Below, one piece after another: positions 1 through 6,218 of a DNA stretch of 9,222 nt. The stretch lies in assembly GCA_030630935.1 (NCBI GenBank), contig DAOVMD010000090.1:1-9222 (forward strand), in the 5' to 3' direction. The DNA is from Candidatus Mcinerneyibacteriota bacterium (GTDB lineage: Bacteria > AUK180 > JAQVHJ01). A model generated the notes under the pieces. It did not search any database. It was given only the letters and a program-made list of their open reading frames with translations, and had not been told where the DNA came from. How positions within the stretch are numbered: the first letter of the stretch is position 1; each line of letters starts with the position of its first letter. The translations under genes were made by a program, and so were the position numbers.

Positions 1-160
1 AAAATCGTAAATAAATTAATATGTCAAAGAACTGATTTATATTAAATCATCTTATAAATGAAATTCGAAAACTGTGTAAGTAAGAAAAGAGCTGCTTTAT
101 ATATCTACTTTCGGGACTGTTTTCTTTTTCATATTCTTTCATATTACTTTTCACACTTCC
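1..160. other. Gene-poor stretch downstream of the BMC operon
   Basis: AT-rich sequence following the stop codon of the YmdB-type gene. I see no GC-rich hairpin with a T-run that would end the operon here; the only short symmetry, around 86-99, is weak. One 31-codon minus-strand reading frame occurs (47-142, listed separately). All three minus-strand frames carry stops in this segment, so no long downstream gene begins within the window. The transcript may therefore run past the left edge. Confidence 0.5.
47..142 (-). CDS. Doubtful 31-codon ORF after ymdB
   Basis: This is a short minus-strand frame, ATG at 142-140 to TGA at 47-49, starting 18 nt after the preceding stop. A GGAAG-like purine stretch lies upstream. 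The peptide is polar and charged at its start and ends in an aromatic and basic segment (key residues LFSYLHSFR). That segment faintly recalls the start of ABC exporter membrane domains (LLSYL-x-x-YR type). None of the three frames continues past this point, so a simple one-base frameshift does not rescue a longer gene. It could be a genuine small peptide, the decayed remnant of a transporter start, or chance. I would not annotate it without homologs. Confidence 0.15.
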   Translation of the reverse strand: MKEYEKENSPESRYIKQLFSYLHSFRISFIR

Positions 161-955
161 TTAAACATTAACAGATATTCTTTTTATTTCCAATACTTTT
201 TTTGATTCCTTATCAATTGTAATAATCACTCCTTGAAGTTTAATATCTCCTTTTGCAACTTCAAAACGGGTTAAGTTCTGTAAAAGGAATCTTTCTAATA
301 TCTCATCTTCCCTCATTCCAATGATAGAATCATGAGGCCCGGTCATCCCGATATCAGTAATAAATGCAGTACCCTTGTTGAGGATCTTCTCATCTGCAGT
401 TTGAACATGAGTATGAGTTCCAACCACTGCATGAACCCGACCATCTAAATACCTCCCGAATGCAGCTTTCTCTGATGTTGCTTCAGCATGAAAATCCACA
501 ATGAAAATATCTGCTTTATCCTTGAATTCAGATAAAATTTCATCAACTGTTCTAAAAGGACAATCATAATCTTCCCTGATAAAAACTCTGCCATGCAGAT
601 TTATTACACAAAAACGAATCTCATCCTTTTCAATTACAGTTACACCTTTCCCAGGAAGAGCTGGTGGAAAGTTTCCTGGTCTAAGAAGTCTATCTGAAAA
701 TTCAGTTATAAAATTCAGGGTCTCCTTCACTTTGAAAATATGATTACCGGAAGTAAGAACATCTATCCCTGATACTAAAAATTCTTCTGTGATTTTTCTG
801 GTTATTCCAATACCATGCGCTGAATTCTCACCATTGGCAATTACAAAATTGATTTCGTTCTCTTCAATAAAATCGGGAAGAACCTTTTTAACTGCATATC
901 TACCGGGTTTCCCGACGATATCACCAATTATTAAAATATTTATTTTATCCTGCAT
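161..955 (-). CDS. ymdB: YmdB-type metallophosphoesterase (2',3'-cyclic nucleotide phosphodiesterase family)
   Basis: This 264-residue protein has normal length for the YmdB/TIGR00282 calcineurin-like phosphoesterase family. In that family a dinuclear metal centre hydrolyses 2',3'-cyclic nucleotides in the cytoplasm. All expected metal ligands can be read: Asp12 in GDIVGKPGR, Glu43 and Asn44 in NGENSAHG, Asn71 and His72 in SGNH, His156 in DFHAE, and His181 and His183 in GTHTHVQT. The closing ITDIGMTGP segment is also typical. The usual aromatic after GNHI is Trp; here it is Phe. The gene starts 5 nt after the stop of a BMC-P gene, with only a weak purine-rich ribosome site, which suggests translational coupling. 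It has no obvious role in a microcompartment, so it may be a passenger or a regulator acting through RNA or nucleotide turnover. The family call is firm; the precise substrate is inferred. Confidence 0.93.
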   Translation of the reverse strand: MQDKINILIIGDIVGKPGRYAVKKVLPDFIEENEINFVIANGENSAHGIGITRKITEEFLVSGIDVLTSGNHIFKVKETLNFITEFSDRLLRPGNFPPALPGKGVTVIEKDEIRFCVINLHGRVFIREDYDCPFRTVDEILSEFKDKADIFIVDFHAEATSEKAAFGRYLDGRVHAVVGTHTHVQTADEKILNKGTAFITDIGMTGPHDSIIGMREDEILERFLLQNLTRFEVAKGDIKLQGVIITIDKESKKVLEIKRISVNV

Positions 956-960
956 TTTTT

Positions 961-1230
961 TCAGTCCATTTGAATTTCATCTATTATTCCAACAATAACG
1001 GAATCAATCGGCATTTTCATATCACCAAGAGCATCTCGTGCTGAGGATCCCTGAACAGTAACAAGAACAATATCACCAACCCCGGCTTGAACAATATCAA
1101 TCGTCTCAAATGAATTTCCATAGGGCTCTCCATCTACTTCAATTGGTTGGACTACTAAAATCTTCTTGCCCTTAAATTTTGGTTCTTTCTTGGTCGCAAC
1201 AACGTTACCGATTACTTTACAAATTAACAT
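961..1230 (-). CDS. BMC-P pentameric shell protein (EutN/CcmL family), copy 4 in operon order
   Basis: This 89-residue single-domain protein belongs to the EutN/CcmL (Pfam BMC-P) family. Such proteins form pentamers that cap the vertices of the polyhedral shell. Hallmarks are the start MLICKVIGNVVATKKEPKFKG, a KILVVQP strand, the central AGVGD turn, the GSSAR segment near residues 61-65, and the closing VGIIDEIQMD. It matches the first BMC-P of the operon (5879-6145) best: about 41 of 88 positions by hand count, with GSSAR shared. It is thus closer to that distant copy than to its two immediate neighbours. It starts 2 nt after the stop of the preceding BMC-P. The ribosome site AAAGAGGAAAG lies inside the last codons of that upstream gene. 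ATG start. Confidence 0.93.
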   Translation of the reverse strand: MLICKVIGNVVATKKEPKFKGKKILVVQPIEVDGEPYGNSFETIDIVQAGVGDIVLVTVQGSSARDALGDMKMPIDSVIVGIIDEIQMD

Positions 1231-1232
1231 TT

Positions 1233-1523
1233 TTATTCTTTCCTCTTTTTTGCTTCTTTAACTATAAATATATCATCAACTATTGCATTAACTCCATAAT
1301 CAATTGGTGGATGCGGTTCAGGCAATCTTAAAACTGCTTCCTTGCCTTTTACCATTAAAATCGTTTCACCAAAACCTGCTCCCATCATATCAATTGCAAT
1401 CAAAGGTTTTCCAAAGGGCTGTTCGTTTTCATTTAAAGGTTGAACTATTAAGAGAGTTTTTCCCTTTAATTTCTCGTCCATTTTAGAAAGTACTACAGCA
1501 CCAAGTATTTTTCCTAATATCAT
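1233..1523 (-). CDS. BMC-P pentameric shell protein (EutN/CcmL family), copy 3 in operon order
   Basis: This 96-residue EutN/CcmL-family vertex protein begins MILGKILGAVVLSK. It continues with KTLLIVQPL, the GAGFGE turn, a PEPHPP proline cluster replacing the GSSAR segment of the other subgroup, and VDDIFIV. It aligns without gaps to the preceding BMC-P (1520-1870), with about 47 of 89 positions identical by hand count, so the two look like a tandem duplication that has diverged. Its start codon overlaps the stop of the upstream gene as ATGA (1520-1523). A good site, AAGGAGA, lies inside the upstream coding end. The short lysine-rich tail (EAKKRKE) is partly the ribosome site of the next gene read as codons, so it may have no structural meaning. 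Confidence 0.92.
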   Translation of the reverse strand: MILGKILGAVVLSKMDEKLKGKTLLIVQPLNENEQPFGKPLIAIDMMGAGFGETILMVKGKEAVLRLPEPHPPIDYGVNAIVDDIFIVKEAKKRKE

Positions 1524-1870
1524 ATCTTTCTCCTTCGATAATAGGAGTTTGAATCATCTTCTCTCTCTTTATCCTTATTATACTTAACTTTTTTTATCAT
1601 AATCTCTGTTATATTTATATCATCAATAATTCCTACAACCCCAAGGTCAGCAGGGGGAATCGGATCGGGAAATGACAACATCGATTCGTCTCCTTCGCAA
1701 ATTAATACCAGCTCACCATTCCCTGCACCAACCGTATCAACAGAAATTACAGGTGACCCAATTGCATTTTCATTCTCATCAAGAAGCTGAAGAATAAGCA
1801 GCTTCTTCCCTTCTAATTTCTTATCCTGTTTCGATAAAACAATACGGCCAATAACTTTTCCTAATAACAA
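1520..1870 (-). CDS. BMC-P pentameric shell protein with charged C-terminal tail, copy 2 in operon order
   Basis: This 116-residue EutN/CcmL-family protein is longer than the usual 85-100 residues. The core (about residues 1-88) shows MLLGKVIGRIVLSK, KKLLILQLL, the GAGNGE turn, the PDPIPP cluster and GIIDDINI. A further 28 residues or so form a polar, lysine- and arginine-rich tail without hydrophobic pattern. The start is TTG (1868-1870). It is chosen because it places the conserved Met-x-x-Gly-Lys-Val start exactly, and AAAGAGGT stands 4 nt upstream. The TTG lies 2 nt after the rpiB stop. A weak start would suit a protein needed in few copies. The tail ends in the AAGGAGA ribosome site of the next gene. 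The tail could extend into the lumen or bind cargo, or be neutral drift. Confidence 0.92.
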   Translation of the reverse strand: MLLGKVIGRIVLSKQDKKLEGKKLLILQLLDENENAIGSPVISVDTVGAGNGELVLICEGDESMLSFPDPIPPADLGVVGIIDDINITEIMIKKVKYNKDKEREDDSNSYYRRRKI

Positions 1871-1882
1871 GATTACCTCTTT
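1871..1882 (-). promoter_or_regulatory. Ribosome binding site supporting a TTG start
   Basis: AAAGAGGT (1875-1882) stands 4 nt before the TTG at 1868-1870 and overlaps the last codons and stop of the RpiB-family gene. No ATG fits: the first residues after the TTG already match the family start (LLGKVIG). This site decides the start and implies reinitiation or coupling with the upstream gene. Confidence 0.75.
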
Positions 1883-2493
1883 ATAATTCTAACTTTTTTT
1901 TCGTCTGCAAATTCCTTCGCAAGTGGAGTAATGATTGCATTCTTATCAATATAAACTACTCCTCCACCATTTCTGATTGCATATAAAACATCATCTTTTG
2001 TAAGTATCTTTTTAGGCTTTTCACTGAATTTTTCAATCTCAACTTTATTATTTGCATCTTCAAATTTTAAAATTTTATTTATCCTTCTCTCGTGGCGCCC
2101 ACCGCCAAAGGGAGTTCTTATAAAATTATTTACTATCTCCTTCGCCAATAGAAGCCCGACAATTCCGGAACCCATTACAAGAACGTTTGCATTATCATGC
2201 TCTCTTGCAGCTTTTGATGTAGTTACATTATTACAAGTTGCAGGTAAAATTCCTTTCACCTTACCTGCCGCCATTGCAGACCCTATACCTATCCCGTCAA
2301 TTAAAATTCCATAATCATAATTCCCCTTTGCAACTTCAATTGAAACCATAAATGCGATATCAGGATAATCAACTGCATCAGTTGAATAAGTTCCGAAATC
2401 ACTTACCTCAATATCTTCAAGCTTTGACAGGTAATCGAAGATTTTATTCTTGAGTTCAAAACCACCATGGTCTGCGCCGATTGCAATTCTCAT
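1873..2493 (-). CDS. rpiB: RpiB/LacAB-family sugar-phosphate isomerase homolog with C-terminal extension
   Basis: This is a 206-residue protein. Residues 1 to about 148 are an RpiB/LacAB domain, whose members interconvert ribose 5-phosphate and ribulose 5-phosphate or related sugar phosphates. Visible motifs are GADHGG (Asp8, His9), DYPD at 42-45, the anion-binding loop GIGIGSAMAAGK (67-78), REHDNANVLVMG with His99, and GGGRHERR with Arg133 and His134. The position of the usual catalytic Cys (ILICGTGIG in typical enzymes) is Asp66 here, and the following Thr is Ile68. Activity or substrate may therefore differ. Residues about 150-206 are an added segment with TKDDVLYAI and ITPLAKEFA, resembling short pieces of the BMC proteins EutQ and EutT as I remember them. 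RpiB homologs mark the sugar-phosphate class of BMCs. The gene starts 18 nt after the BMC-T stop, with AAAGG as ribosome site. The family is sure; the reaction is not. Confidence 0.88.
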   Translation of the reverse strand: MRIAIGADHGGFELKNKIFDYLSKLEDIEVSDFGTYSTDAVDYPDIAFMVSIEVAKGNYDYGILIDGIGIGSAMAAGKVKGILPATCNNVTTSKAAREHDNANVLVMGSGIVGLLLAKEIVNNFIRTPFGGGRHERRINKILKFEDANNKVEIEKFSEKPKKILTKDDVLYAIRNGGGVVYIDKNAIITPLAKEFADEKKVRIIKR

Positions 2494-2511
2494 ATTAATA
2501 ACCTTTCATTT

Positions 2512-3066
2512 TTAAAATAATTTTTCCCAAATCTGTTCATTTGGAAAAGGTACAATTACTGAATTTAAAAAAGCCCCGTTCGCCGCAATTATTTCACGTC
2601 CTGCAGAGATTGCTGCTTTAACATCAGCAATCTCACCTGTTAAGGTAAAGAAGGATTTTCCGCCAAGCCCTTTTGCAAGACGAATCTCTATTAGTTTCAC
2701 TGCAGCTTCTTTTGCAGAAGTATCTGCGGCAATTATACAAGAAGCTACTGTGAAAGATTCAATTGCTCCGATTGCATTAATCTTTGATACATCTACCTTT
2801 GTCGCTCCCATAATCGCCGGGATAATATCTTCATGAATATTTGGAATGATTAAACTATCCACATAAAAATCTGTTGACTCATCTTCTCCAACTTCAACAG
2901 CGCGTTTCACCGCACCAACATCACCGGCGATAAGTATCATATATTTCCCGGGACAAACTGGAAATGCATCAACTAAATTTACTGCTGAAACCTTACACAT
3001 CTGGTCAGCAACATAGATACCTTGAACGACGCTGTTTAATTCTAAAACGCCAATTGAAGGTTCCAT
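2512..3066 (-). CDS. pduT: BMC-T trimeric shell protein, PduT type with pore cysteine
   Basis: This 184-residue shell protein has two fused BMC domains (about 1-90 and 95-184) and forms trimers that look like hexamers in shell facets. The first domain has GVLELNSVVQGI and VCPGKYMILIAGDVGAV. The second has GAIESFTVASCI and GKSFFTLTGEIADVKAAI. Cys38 in VCPGKY is at the very position that binds the [4Fe-4S] cluster at the trimer pore in PduT. This supports the electron-transfer subtype rather than the gated double-stacked BMC-T type. The gene lies directly after pduS (15-nt gap), the partner expected to pass electrons to it. A good AGGAG ribosome site precedes the ATG. The cluster itself is inferred from position, not shown. 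Confidence 0.9.
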   Translation of the reverse strand: MEPSIGVLELNSVVQGIYVADQMCKVSAVNLVDAFPVCPGKYMILIAGDVGAVKRAVEVGEDESTDFYVDSLIIPNIHEDIIPAIMGATKVDVSKINAIGAIESFTVASCIIAADTSAKEAAVKLIEIRLAKGLGGKSFFTLTGEIADVKAAISAGREIIAANGAFLNSVIVPFPNEQIWEKLF

Positions 3067-3081
3067 TGGTTCTCCTAAATA

Positions 3082-4404
3082 TTATTTTTTTATCTTTATA
3101 AATTTATCTGTTACTTCTATTACATTACCGTTTATTGAAGAGTGAACATCCGCCCCCAGAAAATCATTTTCCATCTTCGCAATGACTTGACCCTGGGTTA
3201 CTTTATCATTAACTTTCACAACAGGTTTTGCCGGGGATCCAATATGCTGCTGAAGAAGAATCTGGATAATGCTTGAGGATAATTTCGTTTTAATCGAATC
3301 CGGAACAACTTTATATTTTCGTAGATTGGCTTTCATAATTAACCGGTTCCCTGGAATTTGTCTGAATTCCCGAATTGTATGAACCCGGTTTGGAGCAGAA
3401 TGATGCGGGTTCTTGATTCCAGCTTCCAATAACTTCTGTTTCAACTGCCTTGCAACTAATCTTGGTGAAAGATCCATGGGACAAGCATAGATTTCACATA
3501 ATCCGCATTCACAACATAAATAAGCCGTAGTATCCAATCTCTTAAAAATAGAAACGGATTTCATCAATACATCCGGACGCATATCATGCCCAATTAAATA
3601 CCTTGGGCAAACTTCAGTACAGGATTGGCACATACAACAATATGATTGAGCCTTCTTAATTATTAAAGATTCCCGCGCTTCCAATTGATGAATGATATAA
3701 TGGTTTTCAGGTAAAACAATTATTCCTGATGTGGTCTTGGTAATTGGTTGATTTATATCCTCTACAAGTTTTCCGGTCATAGGCCCGCCTTCAAGAATTT
3801 TAAACCTATCTTGAAGAGCCTTCCTGACTCCACCGGCATAATCAATCAGATATGAAATTGAAGTTCCAATTGCAACATCTGCAACAAATGGTTTTTCTAC
3901 TTCACCAAGAACAGTTACAAATCTGGAAATAACAGGTTCATTATTTTTTAATGCATTAAAAACATTAAAGAGTGTCCCGACATTCTGTACTACGACCCCA
4001 ACTTCTAATGGAAGACCGCCTTCAGGCACAATTCTATTTAAAACTTCCCAAACTAAAACCTGCTCATCACCAACAGGATAAGCATCAGGAAGAAGAAAAA
4101 TCTCAATATTACCGGGTAATTGCTTTTCCAAAAGTTGGATTAGATCTTCATACTTCTCTTTTATCGCAATAATTCCTTTCTTCGCACCAACAAGTTCAAT
4201 TGAAAGTTTCATACCTTCAATTAATTCAGAGCTCTTTTTCTTAATTAAGTCTTTATCGGAATATAGAAGAGGTTCGCATTCTGCAGCATTTGCAATTAAG
4301 GTATCAACAGATGCTTCCAATTTTTTATAGGTAGGAAATCCGGCTCCGCCGGCTCCAACTACACCGCTTGCTTTAATTTGATCTAATAATTTTTTCTTGT
4401 TCAT
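3082..4404 (-). CDS. pduS: PduS-type NADH-oxidising flavo-iron-sulfur protein (RnfC-like)
   Basis: This 440-residue protein has the PduS/RnfC architecture. A glycine-rich nucleotide and flavin motif (GVVGAGGAGFPTYKK, from residue 14) is followed by NAAECEPLL (residues 39-47). A central SLBB-like region and GGPMTG (206-211) come next. Two ferredoxin-type motifs follow: Cys256-x2-Cys259-x2-Cys262-x3-Cys266-Pro and Cys297-x2-Cys300-x2-Cys303-x4-Cys308-Pro. A lipoyl-like hybrid fold (VKVNDKVTQGQVIAKME) closes the protein. In 1,2-propanediol compartments PduS is a flavin and Fe-S protein linked to cobalamin reduction and NADH oxidation. Here no B12 enzyme is visible, so NAD+ regeneration for the neighbouring aldehyde dehydrogenase, with electrons passed to the BMC-T pore, is the more likely role (inference). 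It starts 4 nt after the aldehyde dehydrogenase stop with almost no separate ribosome site, suggesting coupling. Confidence 0.92.
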   Translation of the reverse strand: MNKKKLLDQIKASGVVGAGGAGFPTYKKLEASVDTLIANAAECEPLLYSDKDLIKKKSSELIEGMKLSIELVGAKKGIIAIKEKYEDLIQLLEKQLPGNIEIFLLPDAYPVGDEQVLVWEVLNRIVPEGGLPLEVGVVVQNVGTLFNVFNALKNNEPVISRFVTVLGEVEKPFVADVAIGTSISYLIDYAGGVRKALQDRFKILEGGPMTGKLVEDINQPITKTTSGIIVLPENHYIIHQLEARESLIIKKAQSYCCMCQSCTEVCPRYLIGHDMRPDVLMKSVSIFKRLDTTAYLCCECGLCEIYACPMDLSPRLVARQLKQKLLEAGIKNPHHSAPNRVHTIREFRQIPGNRLIMKANLRKYKVVPDSIKTKLSSSIIQILLQQHIGSPAKPVVKVNDKVTQGQVIAKMENDFLGADVHSSINGNVIEVTDKFIKIKK

Positions 4405-4408
4405 CTCT

Positions 4409-5854
4409 TTAAATTATTCTGAAATAATCAACCAGGGAACATCTTCTTTCCCTTGTAAAAGTTCTGGCTCTGGTAAGTCCATCCCCTGTTGGTGAAGCAA
4501 TTGTCAAGGTTGTATAACCTTCACCGTTAAAACCTAATCCTGCATAGGAAGGACCGTTTTTTACAAAAATAGAAGCATTACAGAGCCTTGCTACTTTAGA
4601 TAAATTTGCAATATCCTTTGAATGCATAATGAAGGTATGACCAAAATGATGCTCGGTTTCAATTGCATAACCAATTGATTGTTCCAATGTATCAACTTTC
4701 ACAATTGGAAGCATAGGCATTAGCTGCTCTGCCTGCACCAGAACATCATCCCAAGCAGCCTCAAATATTCCAAGAACCGTACCTTCAGGTGGATTAACCC
4801 CAATCTCGTTTAAAATCTTAACCGCATCTTTACCCACCCAATCCTTATTCACGATTGGATGCCGGAATCCCGTACCGTCATCTTTAGTAATAACGAGCTG
4901 CTTAAGTTTTGCAGTTTCAGATTCACTTAATAAATAAGCACCATGTTTCTGCATCTCTGATATTAAATTCCTGAAAATTGTTTTACAGGCAAAAACTTCC
5001 TTCTCCGCTGTACATAAAACACCATTATCAAATGATGCACCCGCAACTATATCTTTTGCCGCTTTCTTAATATCTGCCGTGTTATCTACTATAACCGGGG
5101 GATTACCGGGACCTGCAGCAATAACTTTCTTTCCGCAAGTCATCGCCATCTTAACAATCGCGGGACCACCGGTCACACAAACCAGCTTGACTTTATTATG
5201 AGACATAAGTTTCGTAACATCATCACGGGATGGATTCTTTAATGTTGTTACAATATCCGGGGGGCCACCATTCATCTCAATCGCATTCCTGATAAGTTCA
5301 ATCGCTTTCTGAGTAACACGCTTCGCTGAAGGGTGTGGGTTGAAAACAACAGAATTCCCGCCTGATAAAATACTGATACTGTTGTTTACAATTGTTGACG
5401 GGGGATTTGTTGAAGGAGTAATTGATGCAATCACACCAAAAGGTGCACGCTCAATCAAAGTTAAACCATGATCACCTGTGAATGTATATGGTTTGATGTC
5501 CTCCGGACCAGGGGTCTTTCGAGCTGCTAATAAAACCTTGTTCATCTTATCAGGCATCTTTCCCAAACCCGTCTCACTCACCGCTAATTCACCCAACATC
5601 TGTGCATTATCCTGAGCTGTCTGACGGATTGCATAAATTATTTTATTACGTTCTTCTAAAGGAAGTAAAATAAAGACTGCCTGAGCTGAAACAGCTGCGT
5701 TAACGGCATCATCAACCGTGTCATAAAAACCGGATGGAATCTTCTTGCGTATTGCCGTCTCCTTAATCTCGGCTTCAATTGAAATACCCTCTTTGGACAT
5801 TTCATCGATAACCTTCTTCATTAAATCATTAACTTTATCCTTGTTAAGTTCCAT
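4409..5854 (-). CDS. pduP: CoA-acylating aldehyde dehydrogenase (PduP/EutE type), core BMC enzyme
   Basis: This 481-residue enzyme oxidises an aldehyde to acyl-CoA with NAD+ inside the compartment. It has the PduP/EutE form of the aldehyde dehydrogenase fold: ERAPFGVIASITPSTNP (135-151), GGNSVVFNPHP (165-175), VTGGPAIVKMA (227-237) and AAGPGNPPVIVD (246-257). The catalytic Cys281 lies in FDNGVLCTAEKEVF. The first 20 residues or so (KDKVNDLMKKVIDEM) form an amphipathic helix separated from the catalytic domain by a short polar stretch, the usual form of an encapsulation peptide. Ribosome site AGGAG stands 9 nt before the ATG. The gene follows a BMC-P gene by 24 nt and precedes pduS by 4 nt. 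The chain length of the aldehyde cannot be read; acetaldehyde is a reasonable guess from the RpiB context. EutE is the alternative name; PduP and EutE are not separable by eye. Confidence 0.93.
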   Translation of the reverse strand: MELNKDKVNDLMKKVIDEMSKEGISIEAEIKETAIRKKIPSGFYDTVDDAVNAAVSAQAVFILLPLEERNKIIYAIRQTAQDNAQMLGELAVSETGLGKMPDKMNKVLLAARKTPGPEDIKPYTFTGDHGLTLIERAPFGVIASITPSTNPPSTIVNNSISILSGGNSVVFNPHPSAKRVTQKAIELIRNAIEMNGGPPDIVTTLKNPSRDDVTKLMSHNKVKLVCVTGGPAIVKMAMTCGKKVIAAGPGNPPVIVDNTADIKKAAKDIVAGASFDNGVLCTAEKEVFACKTIFRNLISEMQKHGAYLLSESETAKLKQLVITKDDGTGFRHPIVNKDWVGKDAVKILNEIGVNPPEGTVLGIFEAAWDDVLVQAEQLMPMLPIVKVDTLEQSIGYAIETEHHFGHTFIMHSKDIANLSKVARLCNASIFVKNGPSYAGLGFNGEGYTTLTIASPTGDGLTRARTFTRERRCSLVDYFRII

Positions 5855-5878
5855 AGGATCAATCTCCTATTTTTTTAT

Positions 5879-6145
5879 TCAATCTAATTTTATCGAGTCA
5901 ATTATTCCAATAATCGCTGCATCTACAGGTGTCTTTGAAAAGTTACCTGCCATCCGCGCTGAAGAACCGGTAACAATTAATACCGTCTCTCCATAACCGG
6001 AACCAACTGTGTCAATCGCAATTACATGTTTCCCGTCAGGCTTTCCATCAATGGATAAGGGTTGAATTATTAAAAGCTTCGTACCAACTAATTTCTCTTC
6101 CTTCTGAGTTGCAATGATCCTGCCTACGATTTTTGCTATATACAT
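5879..6145 (-). CDS. BMC-P pentameric shell protein (EutN/CcmL family), copy 1 in operon order
   Basis: This 88-residue EutN/CcmL-family vertex protein has the start MYIAKIVGRIIATQKEEK, a KLLIIQPL strand, the GSGYGE turn, GSSAR (60-64) and the end IIGIIDSIKLD. It pairs with the last BMC-P of the operon (961-1230) rather than with the two PDP/PEP-type copies. It is the first gene after the terminator-like hairpin at 6219-6242 and sits behind a 105-nt gap, the largest inside the operon. Its ribosome site is weak (GGGA, 8 nt before the ATG), in clear contrast with the strong site of the BMC-H gene. Low output would suit a protein needed only at the twelve vertices, if this copy supplies them. 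Confidence 0.93.
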   Translation of the reverse strand: MYIAKIVGRIIATQKEEKLVGTKLLIIQPLSIDGKPDGKHVIAIDTVGSGYGETVLIVTGSSARMAGNFSKTPVDAAIIGIIDSIKLD

Positions 6146-6218
6146 AATAAATTCCCGGACTTATTACAATTGTTATTAATTTTTATTAATATCTATATGA
6201 ATAAATATGAAAAACAAA
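6146..6218 (-). promoter_or_regulatory. AT-rich gap after the mid-operon hairpin, possible weak internal promoter
   Basis: This very AT-rich segment lies between the hairpin behind the BMC-H gene and the next BMC-P start. Several TATTAAT/TAATAA-like hexamers could act as -10 elements, but I find no convincing -35 at proper spacing. Transcription of the downstream eight genes may depend on readthrough of the hairpin, on a weak promoter here, or on both. The short palindrome ACAATTGT lies in it. Confidence 0.2.

Noticed and set aside
789-998. Plus-strand reading frame of 69 codons
   Set aside because: It is antisense to the conserved N-terminal half of the YmdB-type gene; hydrophobic content reflects the complement of AT-rich codons.
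1304-1486. Plus-strand reading frame of 60 codons
   Set aside because: It lies wholly inside a clear BMC-P gene on the other strand, with no ribosome site or motif.
3972-4172. Plus-strand reading frame of 66 codons
   Set aside because: It lies wholly inside pduS on the other strand and has composition typical of a shadow frame.
5745-5996. Plus-strand reading frame of 83 codons
   Set aside because: It is antisense to the aldehyde dehydrogenase start and the BMC-P gene; it shows no domain and straddles two well supported genes.
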